From Trametes villosa (taxonomy: Eukaryota > Basidiomycota > Agaricomycetes > Polyporales > Polyporaceae): DNA of 64,000 nucleotides. The notes below the pieces were generated by a model, which had not been told where the DNA came from, did no database searches, and worked only from the letters and a program-made list of their open reading frames with translations. The stretch is from contig PUDQ02000102.1 of the NCBI GenBank assembly GCA_002964805.2, positions 1 through 64,000 on the forward strand. Direction: 5' to 3'. Below are positions 23,964-35,370 of this stretch, in pieces (the stretch's first letter is position 1; every line of letters starts with the position of its first letter). The position numbers and the translations under genes were made by a program.

Positions 23964-26931
23964 TCTGACTCGGTCTGGAATTTGTATGCTTCGCGTCTTC
24001 GGCACAAGGTCCCGATCCGAGATATGTACACAGTGTAACGAGTATCGTGTCTAGTATTCTCCGTCCGCTATCATCTATTTGGTACACCCTGCCCCCGAGC
24101 GAGGGCCCATCGCGATGCAAGCGCGCGCGCCATAGCCTCGCGTCAGAGCCATCCCGCGCCCATCCGTGGTAAGGCGCAGTACTCATGGCAAAGGTAGTTA
24201 AGAGCATGAGCCCAGAACTTGGCGGGAGCGCAGGCAAGGCGCATTGTCTCCCCTAGGCAGACGAAGGTGATCCATACGAGCGGGGGAGGACGATCACCTA
24301 TACCAAGGCGCAGGAGGAAAGAGCAAGTCAAGCTTCAACTTAAGATCTTAAGCTTTAAGCTTCAAGACTCCTCGGCCGGGCAGCGGGCGAGAGAGCGAGC
24401 TGACGTCATCCGTGGTAGCGCTGGCCACGGACGCAGACGGGCGCCTGCAGGCTGCTCCCTAGCTGCTCCTTACTGTCATCTACCCTACAGTCTGCCACGG
24501 AGACTACTTACTGGATTCTGCCTGGTCGCTCTGAGCCTCTACACCTCCCACCTCACTGCGTCGTTCTGCCGCGGAGCTATAGGCTCCCTAATCCTCGGTT
24601 TTGTTCCTCATACCATTCTGATACTGCTCGGTCCTCCTTACCTGGCTCTGGCAAGGCTCCCGGACACTCGGTATCACCCGCGATCCATGGCGACAGCTGG
24701 AGACGATATCGCTCGAAAAGAGCATCAAACTAGGACTGAACAATGTATATAGTGGGGCATCCCGGTAAGCTGTACACCGTTCGTCGCCGGTACCTTCCGT
24801 GTACATTGCAAGAGGTCTCTGGCCCGGCCAATGCTTACGGATCGATCGCTCGTCTCTTCTCGTTCTGTGCCTTTTTTGTCGATGCCCTGTTCCGCGAGTT
24901 GCGCACTCTGAATGTATCTGGTATACTGCGACGGACTGACAGGGATGGGATTCTACTAGTTTACTTGATAAGTTTGCTTGCCGTCTGGGTGCTAACCCTC
25001 CCCCCGTCTACCTCAGTTCATCCAAGGGTATGTACCGGGCCTATCGATAGAGCTCGCCGACAGGCGGTTTGACATCGTTCGAAAAGCGTGAGTCACTCTC
25101 ATTGCATAGTCCAGGCAGTCATAGTAACCTCGCGCAGAGAAAGACGACGTCTATCTAGGTCGCGTCAACATCCCTCCGGGCAGACACGGCCTCGCCAGCA
25201 CGCCTCGCAAAATTGCCCAGTCAATCTTGGCGAGACGCTCCCTCTTGGTTTGTGGCGAACATATCGCCTCTTCGAAATATAAAACTGGATCACCTGCCAT
25301 GGGGACACTGTAGCGGACGCCGCGATGAGCACGCTCGCGAGGGGCGATGGCAGGGTGCGTTGGCAACCCCATACGCCCAATACCACCTCTTCCTCATGGG
25401 CTTCCCAGTAGCATCACCCGGAATTTATGGTGGCTCGCCGCACACTCCACCCGCAGGCTTCTCACCTCGACTTCCCAGGCTGGATGTATGCTTGCCGCGA
25501 AGAGAGGAACGTCGTCCAGGTGCGTCGCCGCCGACAACAGCGCCCTGCTCAACATAGCTATCGTCAGAGCCGTTTATCTGCTCCGCTCTGTTCGCAAGAC
25601 GCGTAATCTGCATGCTTGTGATGCAGCCACTCGCGAGGGCGCGCAAATTGATGAGCAGGTGTGGATCGATACGGAGGACCTCGTCCCGACATCGTCTTGA
25701 CCGTCATGGGGGCACTGTCCGCCTCGCTGTCGCGCCTTGCTAGAGTGTCCGCCCGACCTGGAACTCGTGCCACGCCCGCCGCATGCCGCTCCGGTCTCCT
25801 GCCTCGCTCGCGGTAGTTTGCGAGGTAGCGGTCAGGGGCGGGATTGTACGGGCTCGCGGCGGGTGCGCTCCTCGCCCTTGCTTAGTTCGACTACCTGCGC
25901 TGTTATACAGATACGTACTTTCGCCGCGGGATGAATCAGGCGGACCCTACGACACAGACACTTGCAAGCGGATGAAATAGCTCCTCCAGGTCCCATACAT
26001 CCGTGAGTGCGTTCAACCGCGTCGAGGTCACACTGGAAACCGGCCTCCACAGGGAGTGCTCAACGACCTCGACCCTTAGATGGTGGCTCCAATCGTACCG
26101 AGCACATCGCCCATGCACGACTTTCGTCAGCCTGGCCCCGATTTTGCACCCTTGAGCGCAATGTCGAATTATAGGTACGTCGCGTGGTATTTCTGGCTGC
26201 CACTTTGCACATTCTGCATCATTTTGGCGACCCTCGCGCGTCAACAATGAATCCCACCATCTCCCGAACAGATGGCTGCTCCCGCCACCCCCAGGCGTCG
26301 CTCTGATCGAGTGTGCCCCGAGCCTTGTTATACAAGCGGTTTGTCATTCACAGAGCTACCCGTGGAGTGATGAGCTGCGCAGTGCCGTCTGCGAATCCTC
26401 GCCGGAGCCCTATGCCGAGCGCGAGCGGAGACGCCGCGCGCCAGGAAGCTAGAGTTTGCATTGCCGCTGCACATGCAAATACCAAACATGTGCGGAGACT
26501 GTGCAAGTTTGCCTGCCCTCGCCAGCTGTCAAACGAACCAGACGCCACACCTGAAATCTGAGACGTTTGACAGTGCAGGGACGCGATGGTGACATTATAG
26601 GAAGATGGAGTGCTGAACAGCAGTGCGGATATGTCAATTCTGTGGCAACCGGGGACTGAACCTTCCGAGAAAGGCATGTTCATCAGTTCTGTTTGCGCTC
26701 ATAACTCCGTATCCTGATGCCGGCGTACCTCGTACCGGTGAAAGATGGTTATATGATCTCGAGCCCCTCCGCACGCGCGTATCGGGCACGTTGTCAACCC
26801 GTCTCCTTCTTTCCACACCTCCAGCTCCTGTGCGCTCTCAGTCCCTTCGAGGGCCCCGGACAGGTCAGCGCGATGTTTCCTACGTCAAAGATGAGCTTCT
26901 CGCTCACGCTCTCCTCAAGTGTCTTCACAGC
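23964..26931. repeat. Intergenic block of the HET-B/HET-C unit
   Basis: The first 200 bases resemble sequence after HET-E (gtaacgagtat at 24036 and 61241). A TGACGTCA unit is at 24401 and a palindromic HindIII/AflII-rich patch at 24330-24365. From about 25 to 26.6 kb I see no gene and only weak similarity to other spacers. The HET-C promoter and leader intron occupy the end (TATATGA at 26750; GTCAGC near 26863 to TTCACAG at 26930). Confidence 0.5.
24401..24408. promoter_or_regulatory. Perfect CRE-type palindrome TGACGTCA (copy 2)
   Basis: TGACGTCATCCGTGG is followed by agcgctggccac and acgcagacgggcgc. agcgctggccac also occurs after copy 3, showing common descent of the block. Confidence 0.5.
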
Positions 26932-29900
26932 ATGCCGCGGTTCTTGAACACCTGGACAGGGGAGTTCGAATGCCACAACAATCCGGCGGAAGTCCGGTAT
27001 GCCATCCTGTCGCACGTTTGGCGGACTCCGGGAGATGGCGGCGAGCAGACGTTCGACGACGTCCGACAAATTCAAGAAGCAGCGAAAGTCGCGCAGGAGC
27101 GGCCTAGGGGACTGTGCTCTGTCGACTGGACACAGGCGACCGCCTTCGACCCACTGAACGCGCCTTTCCCTAACGACGCCAGCCGAATTTTCTCTGACCG
27201 CCCCACACTCTCGGACAACTTGTATGCATCCAATCCCGACGGCCTCAGCGTGGTCTTCTCTGCCGGATCGCCGCTCTCAGATAAGATCAAGGGCCTCTGC
27301 AAGGTCGCGCGCGAGGCGGGGTTCCAACTCGTCTGGAACGACACCTGCTGTATCGACAAGTCGAGTAGCGCCGAACTCTCCGAGGCCATCAACTCGATGT
27401 ACGAGTGGTACCGCCTCTCGGATATGTGCTACGTCTACCTCGCGGACGTCCCCGACGGCGATGTCCCGCAGGGCATGAGATCCCACTTCCGGGAGAGCAG
27501 ATGGCTTGAGCGCGGGTGGACGTTGCAGGAGCTCGTCGCCCCCGAGCGCATCGAGTTCTTGACGAGCAGCTGGAGCGCACTCGGAACGAAACTGGGGCTT
27601 GTCGACGTTCTAGCTGAGGCAACCAGGATCGACATTGACATACTCACTGGGCGGGCCTCCGTCGACTCCGCTAGCGTGGCGCAAAGGATGTCTTGGGCGG
27701 CGGAGCGAGAAACGACCCGTGTCGAGGACGAGGCCTATTGCCTGATGGGCCTCTTTGGCGTCCATATGGCCCCCATCTATGGCGAGGGCAGAAACGCCTT
27801 CCTCCGCCTCCAGGAGGAGATCATCAAAACCATCCCTGATCAAAGCATCTTCGCCTGGGGCAGTACGTGTATCCTCGACAGTCAGCTCCGCTCGCGTGTC
27901 TACCCCGTTTCCTACCATTTCCCACATAATGTTCTGTCGGCACCCATTACAAACTACCATACACATCCTGCTCTGCTGGCGTCCTCTCCGCTCGTCTTTA
28001 CCCTGTCCACCATGAGGCCAGTAACACCCGCCGAATTCGCATCACGCCTCCGCCTGGAAGGGACCGAGGTGGCCCCGCCCTTGGACTGCAGCTTTACTCC
28101 CCAAGGTGTTCGCATCCGGCTTCTATGTCTCGATCTGACGAAAGTTCCACGCTGCGGCCAGATCTTCCTCCCCCAATACGGAGATCTGTGCGAGGAGTGC
28201 ATACAGCACGGCGAACCGGATACACTCGCTCTGCTGCAGTGCGAAGACGGCCAGGGAAACCTCGCGGCGCTTCCCCTGCACCCGTCCTCCACCGCGTTCG
28301 GGAGCGGACACGGCCCCGGTCGCCCCGTCGGCACCTACGTCGCGTGCGAGCGGTGCGCACCGTGCCTCTCGCGGGGTGACGAGCTGTTCCACATTGTCCT
28401 CTACTCCCGGGATGCGCTCGCACGGATCCTGGAATGCGTCAGGCCGGAGACGGTCGAGGTTTTCATCCTCCGTCACCATGCGAACCCCCCGCGGTCCAAA
28501 TCGCTTCGACTGGACTACTCGCTCCCGCCTCTCGTGCTCTGGGCTGCGGATCATCCGAACAGGGCGTCCTTTGCGATCGCTCCTCAGAGCATCGCCGGCC
28601 TGCGCGCGCATGGCTTCACGGCCTCCCCGTTGCAGGTCGAGCGCTACAGGGAGGAGAGCATCGTCTTGGAGTCCACTCTGGCTCCTCCTAACACGGCCTC
28701 AGGGAGCTGCGACGGAGAACACCTTCAGTCCATCCGCGTCCGGGTGAGCCTATCTCTCGATCACACGCCCAACTCGTCAACGGGCTTAGGGCGGCTGAAC
28801 GACACCAAGATCCAGTTCCACCTCTCTCACATCGATCCCCTCCGAACTGGATCGACCGAGACTTCCTCGCTGTCAAGTCCTCCGAGTGCCTCGATCTTCG
28901 TCGCCACTGCCGATGGGAGGAAGCTGATTCCATGCGTCGGGGATCATGAAACGGCTCAGACATGCTTCAGCCTCTTTCTGAGGTATCAGTACACGCTGGC
29001 CTATGCCGACTTCCCGCTGCCCTCCGAACTTCCCGACCGGCCGAACTCGGTTCGACTCCTGCGTCTTTCACTGGAACGATCCGTGGACAGCCTGAGCTTT
29101 GCGTCCAGTCGTGGCTCCGCGGCCCTCTGGCTGGCTGTCGAGATGAGCCCGGAGTATGAGCGCGTCCCCAAGGCCGGGAGTGTTTGGGGCCGCTCGCATG
29201 ATGCGAAGATAGGAGAGACTAACGGTGTACCCGAAGATCCGGCCTCCCTCCCTTGTGCCTCAGGTGAACAAGCTGGGGAAGACGAGAGCCCACCTTCCGA
29301 CGGCGATCTTCATTCCTCTGAGGTGAGTTTGAGTCTGCGTGGTTAAGTGAGCGACGCCATTAACGTGTTGCCATACAGATCTTACCGAAGGCTTTGGGGG
29401 AAGACGTCGAAGACATCGCCAGTCTGTACTCAGAGTGGGCCATGGACTCGCATCCTGCCGCTAAGCCATCGCTCGCGGGGATACCCCCTGCATCGGACAT
29501 CATCGAGGAGCAGCCACCGCCAGCATCACTGGCACGCGATGCTGTCGCCCCGTCCGGGCACAGTCGCACAGTGCCTGCAGGCATCCGCGCCACAACCTCG
29601 CAGCTTCTTACAGTGCACTCGTCGCCACTACCCTTTGCATCGCCTCCCGTTGCTCCAGCTCCCTTCGATGGGAGTAATTATTCCAGCCTCAAGACGGCCC
29701 AAGCTCATATGGCTACTGTCGCTCGTGCGGCTTCAAACGGCTCTGCGGCTTGTTCCTTCTCGGGCTTCGCCCGGAGCAGCTCAAGAGGGACGTTGACGCC
29801 TCGGAGCGGCGCAGCCGTGTCAAGTTTGGGCAATACGATCTCCGAAGCGGAGGACTCGATCACGCCGCCCCCGCTCAGTCCCTTTGCGGCCTCTACGAGC

Positions 29901-30667
29901 GTGGCTCGCCCCGACAATGGGGTCCACCTCGGCGGACAAGTTAACGGCACTCCCTCCAATACACGCGCTAGGTCTTGTTGGCCTACGAGCAGCGCGACTA
30001 GGGAAACAGCTAGTAACAGGGTGCGCTTTTCCGGCGAGGTTCCTGGCGGGCTTGCAGAAATCTGACCGATTGAACTCCCAAGACGCAGCACCGGACGTTC
30101 AGGGGGCAACACGACGGTGAAAACTCAGGCGAAGGCGTAGCCCAACCCCTCCGCGATATGGTATGCGCCTGCGCACCCGAACTACCGTCCGATACGCTCC
30201 GTTGCGAGCCGTCAAGCGGTTCGCCCATACATCTCGAGGCCGAAGATACACTCAGAGCCGTGCCTCTCTCCGAGACGTGCTCGAACACGTACGCCGATGA
30301 CAGAAGAGGAGACACCGACCATCCTACCACTGGGTACGTCGGGCAGGACAGTGTCGCCGCATTGCAGCGCGAGAACGACGAGCTACGGGCACGGATGTCC
30401 GCGATGGCCTCGCAGAACATGGAGCTATCTTCTAGGGTCGACTGTCTCTCCGCTCAAAACTCTGTCTTCTCCGCCCAGATGGCAGAGGTGCTGTCGCGGC
30501 TCGAGGCCCTCGGGCAGCCATCCTCAGGTAAGGCTATGCATCACTTCCAGACCGACACCGCGCCCGCTTATCTGAATCGCGCTACAGTTGGTCTTCCAGC
30601 AGTCGATAGACTCGACACCGCTGAGGAGAATCGCCCATCGAACAGCGCCACGACCAAGCGGATCTGA
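26932..30667 (+). CDS. HET-domain protein, copy C (longest, 1183 residues)
   Basis: Exons 26932-29322, 29379-30020, 30089-30527 and 30588-30667 join in phases 0, 0 and 1. Start MPRFLNTWTGEFECH; HET blocks YAILSHVWRTPGDGGEQ, NDTCCIDKSSSAELSEAIN, RGWTLQELVAPERIEF, RMSWAAERETTRVEDEAYCL, GLFGVHMAPIYGEG. The middle region (PPLDCSFTPQGVRIRLLCLDLT) and the C-terminal RLLRLSLERS block follow. After them comes a long Ser/Pro-rich linker (exon 2) and a coiled coil in exon 3 (DSVAALQRENDELRARMSAM and on to QMAEVLSRLEAL). The last intron is 60 bases with no stop, so retention would also keep the frame. The frame is intact. Likely cytosolic incompatibility-type effector; partner unknown. Confidence 0.8.
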
Positions 30668-30689
30668 CGTCCACGAACGCTCTCAGGAT

Positions 30690-31138
30690 CTCTCATATAT
30701 ACCGGCATACATACAAGAATGCGGCCATGTCGTCTCGGAACCCTGCCCTTTCGCCCTAGCTCACTTCCATCTCCAGGAAGTCCATCGCATCCAGAGACGT
30801 CTCCGTCACCGATATCGTCACGCGAAAACGCTCTCGCACTCACAGATTACACGACTACAAGGCCCGCCATGACGGAGAAGAGCATGTATACCCTGAAGCT
30901 AGAGAACGCGGCGCTGGGGGCGTAGCAACCCTCGCAAAACACGGTCGTGATGTCGCGCATCGACGCCCTCGCGTCGCAAGTGGCGGCGATGTCTCGAAGG
31001 CTCGACAATGCTTTTGCTGGAGCGACAGGTACGTCTCCGTTCACCTATTATATTTGCGAACGAGCCTCTCACTCGGTAACCACCCGCCGCGCGTACAGCG
31101 GCCACTCGAGATCTGAACGCTCCCTCGGGCGCGTTGTA
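30690..31138 (+). pseudogene. Second, HET-A-like 3' end behind HET-C
   Basis: The sequence SPGSPSHPETSPSPI, ALALTDYTTTRPAMTE and a coil start matches the HET-A last large exon. It is broken by TAG (30923-30925), then continues in frame through MSRIDALASQVAAMSRRLDN, a terminal intron (GTACGT...CGTACAG) and a last exon ending APSGAL stop at 31138. HET-C already has its own tail upstream, so this is a leftover from another HET gene, most simply through unequal recombination. Confidence 0.6.
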
Positions 31139-34100
31139 GGCGCACGTCCGGATCTCTGGGGGCTTCGGGATAGTCGTGACGTTCTCTGACGTCTTGATAT
31201 GTGTATATTTTCCATACGAACATCGAGCTCGTCGGCCTAGTTGTAAGACTACAGCCCATGTGTCGAGTGTTATATATTATACCCCGGCGTGTGCCGCATC
31301 ACCCGGCCGCCCGCGCAGAGCGTGCAGTAGGCTCGGGTCCGGGCCGTCTAGTTGTGACCGGTCGACGGGACAACCAGCCGGATTGTGCATGCGTCGGATA
31401 GCCTGGCGAGGACCGTTAGAGAGCCGACGCGCGTGAGCGTCATCTTCTTGTGGCCTCCGCTCAGGGCGATGTGCAGCGTCGTACACTACAAGACCGTCAG
31501 CATTGAAAGAGTTTGCAGACGAAGCAGTAAGACCCCGCACTTACGTCGCTCGTGCAATCTCACGCCCACTGGTAGAGGAGCCTCCCAACTCGCCGGAGGG
31601 CGTGAGGGCAACGGACGGTTCTGCTGAAGACGCAGCAATGTGCTGTTAGTGCGCGTGGGTTCCTGTGAGTGAATGAAACGTACCGAAGTAGCCTCTCGGG
31701 ATCGCGGCGGTCCCTCGGTGGGCACGTACGACGAGTTTCCCCGGCTCACTCGATGTTGCATCCGCGTCGAAGCTTGCAGAATCAGATTCGTCCTGCGGGG
31801 GATAAGGTATCGCTCAACTACGCGACTGATAGCACGTACCCTAGCCCCATGCGCGAATGGAGAGACCCATGACGCGCGACGAGACGTGTGCTGGATATGG
31901 CCGAACGCAAGAACCCCGTGCTCAACACCCCTGCGGCGTAGGCGTGGCTTGGGTGTACGATATACGGCAATGATTCGTCGATAGTTCTGGGAGTGTACGA
32001 CGTACTGGACTTCACGCGCTCCCTTGCCCGGGCAGTGATCGTCGTGCCGCCTGCAAAGTGCATGCGAACATCTCCGAGCTTGCGAGACATAGGGTGAACG
32101 CGTTGCAACTGTACCGGACCTCAGTCTTGGGTGTCGCCGAGGCAAATCTTGCTCCGGCGAGAACGTCTTCGCTCACGGCGAGGCCGATGTTGTCGCATAT
32201 CGACGGTACTGGTATGACCGCTCAGCGCATGGACTTTGAGGCGGAACGCAAGGTAATATCGGCGAGATAAGCGAGAAGTCTAGAATATCGGAGGGTATAA
32301 GATGTGTGTGCTGTGGTACTCACTGTCCTAGGGCTCACAATATCTTCGAAGCTCGCCAACAGGAGAGTCAAGGTAAACGGCCCCGAGGCTGGCCCAGACA
32401 CAATTGTAGTATTGCCCCGTTGTGTGTTCGCAATGCTTCATACGTTCTGCATGTATTAATCGGCATGGCAGCTAGACTTGGGCTTCAGACGACTTGATGC
32501 CTCAGTAGACGAACTCACACGCAGGTTTCCAGGAAGCGAGCATTCGTGGTTCGCCTAGTAAGCAATTTCCGCGTGAGTAGTGGCATACTAGCACTTTTTA
32601 TCAGTACGACAACTATGCTTTGGAACAGGCTGAATGTTTCTGGATAACGGTAGGATGGCAGGCGGCTGAAGCGAATGAACGAAGTCGAGAGAGGCGTATG
32701 GGTTGACGTTGAACGTTGAGCGCTTGGGCGCCTGAGTTGAGCTGCGAACGGGTGACGTCATCAATGATAACAGTAGCGCTGGCCACAGACGCAGACGGGC
32801 GCTAATTCACATCGCTCTTGTCTTCCTCCTCCATGACCGTGACTCTGCGCTGAACAGCTCGCGCTCGTCTGGCGCCGCTACACTACTATGGGCCTCTGTT
32901 GATACAGTGCTCTGGCTCTCTGTTTGCTTTCTTGTAGGTCTTGGCACCGTCTCATCCTGCTTAACTATGTCATGGCTCTCGTGCGGGCGCAAATCAGGTA
33001 GCCTGAGGCTTCTACACCGCAGGCTTGCGGAGTAGGGGCTCGAGGAGAGCTAATAGATCATGGCCAGGTGCTATAGGGCACCTCCGAGGTAAGTCGAAAA
33101 CTCCATCTAGCCTGCTCTCCATGCGCGCGTCGACTAGCTGCACTGCTGAACGCTCGTGCTGTATCGTTTGTTGTCGCCGGCCAAATACGTTGTTCTCTGT
33201 ATACGTCTCATGTGCGGCAAGAACTCCACTGGAACTTTAGGTACCTGGCTCCGGCAGTGCACCGCAAAGAAAGCGCTGACGCATTCCCCTTAGATTATCA
33301 AGTCTCCAGTCCCAATGTCGCCCACCGCACCTTCCGATGGGATGTTGGACATCATGTGCGGCGAAGCCCCAACCCTCGTGATCGGCGTAGGGCAGTCCCA
33401 GTCGCATCGCACTCACGACGCGTAGAATTGCGCTGCTCACTCGGCCTCCATGCCGCCTCTCAAGAGCGACACGCCTCACAATTACCAGACTAAAAATATC
33501 TGACAGGTCGGACAAACTCCGTCCTGGCGAGACTCCGTCGCCCAATACCCAGCTGCCTCCCGCTCTCAACTCCATCCGCCGCTCTGGGGGTCCGTACGTT
33601 CACCGCAGGAAAGCGCGCGGAGGTGAACGGTCAATAGGCTATAGCATGCGCGTTTCGTCCTCCGTACGACCACTGCCGCCTCGCTCGTACCATATATCCC
33701 GACTCCTCGCAGCATTACTCGTATTCAACGCGGTTTATTTCCCGCTCTGTGCGTGGATATCGCGTTCGGCACCCCCGAAACCCGCACGTCCCGGCCACTG
33801 GGAAGTTCTCGGTCGCAATACGCGCGCCACCGCCGAGGTTACCGCCATGATCGCCTCCATCGGCGCTAGCTGTGTCGTTGGTTCCACGCGTGAGTCGTCT
33901 CCTCTTTAACACCTTACTCGAGCCGAACGCTGCTGGTGCGCCCTCGATCAGCTGTGCACCCCCAGATCGCCGTCGGTCGTCGGTAGATGGTCGATCGCAC
34001 CTTGAACGCTGGCGCGCACAGCGGTAGCAGTGGATGAGGGGCAGCCCGGGTGCGAGTTCCGCTGCGCCAACACGAGCAGCGTAGAGCTCCTTCGGACCAC

Positions 34101-35370
34101 AGCGGTACGGAACACGATGGTGCACCATCCCATCGAGGGACGAGATTGGGAGAATATCCCTGTCGAGAAGATACGGGCATCAACCGTAGGGATGACGCGC
34201 ATACCCGCCCCTCCGGACATCAGTACCAAACCGCATAATATAGACGACGGAGACACCAAGCCCTCCGAACGTCTGCCATACGCGCGCGACGTCGTTCAGC
34301 CCAGCCTACTCTGGGCTGTAGCTACACGTTGTCGTCAAGACGCGACGTGTTGAGTGACTGGTACGTCTCCCTGCGTGTGTTATCTCGATGTTTTCTATCT
34401 TGTGTCTCGCATGGCGCCGCCGGTGCGCTCACAATACATCCTAATCTCCGAAATGACAGTTTCCACTCGTGCGTGGGCATGACTGCGACTGCGGGGCACC
34501 GGGTCTAGAGAAGCGCATGCTCGGCGGCACGTACGCGCCTGTGCGCGCTTTTCGCGGTTTTACTGGGCGTCGCACGCAATTCAGTCCATGAATACGGTCC
34601 GGTCCTCGCGCGTGGGTGTGCAAGAGGACTGCACGTAAGGCCTGATCGATCCTGTGCGCAGGGAGGTGCCGCTCGCGGTGGGCAGCTGAGGCAGTGTTCA
34701 CTGCCCCATTTACGAGTACGGCGGCTTGCTTGAAATAATGCGTCTGTGGACGTGGACCGCAGTCAGACACAGAAGCTATTGTACAGAGACACATGAACGA
34801 ACCACATGAACGGCGGCATCGACCGGCACACAAGGAGAACCACCGGTTGCGGCTCAAAACCGCAGCAGGGGGTACTGCCTCGTCCAAATACCCATAGCTC
34901 TCCTGGTCGGAGATGTACAATGATTGTACGTCCATCGCTTCGCGTGCCTTGACTTCTATCTCACAGGCCTGTGCACCAGTGTCGATTGGACATGGGACGG
35001 TGATGTCCAGTCGCTTCCGAGTCATCGGCAGCTATCTATCCTCCCGCCCAAGGCGGCATTCGCGTGCCTTGTGACAGAACTTCGCGCTAACTAGCCCGCA
35101 GCCTGTACTTCCCAGTAAAGGTCAAGCACGCCATAGTTGTCGTTGCTGTGGTACTGGCGGTACTCATGTCACTGATATAAGGCGTTGATCCCAGCCTCTC
35201 TACACGGCACACGCATACTAGACATGCCATCATCCCTCTCGAGTCTCCTCCCCATATCCTGAGCCATCCTCTAGATCACCAGTGCCACTATAGATCCCCT
35301 CCAGGTAAACATGCTCAGTGTCGTACTGACCGTACAGAGGATAAATCACTCACAATATTACTTTCGTAGA
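31139..35370. repeat. Intergenic block of the HET-C/HET-D unit
   Basis: 31.1-32.5 kb matches 18.0-19.35 kb and 32.75-34.15 kb matches 19.6-20.85 kb in the same order, so this is a duplicated spacer. An 87-codon frame at 33646-33909 with a hydrophobic start (ISRLLAALLVFNAVYFPLCAW) is broken in the copy at 20.4 kb, so I do not call it a gene. 34.35-35.1 kb has no partner that I can see. The HET-D promoter (TATAAG at 35175) and a leader intron (GTAAAC near 35306 to TTCGTAG at 35369) end the block. Confidence 0.5.
32753..32760. promoter_or_regulatory. Perfect CRE-type palindrome TGACGTCA (copy 3)
   Basis: TGACGTCATC is followed by agcgctggccac, then acgcagacgggcgct and a CT-rich tract. It sits 2.6 kb before the HET-D ATG. 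Confidence 0.5.
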
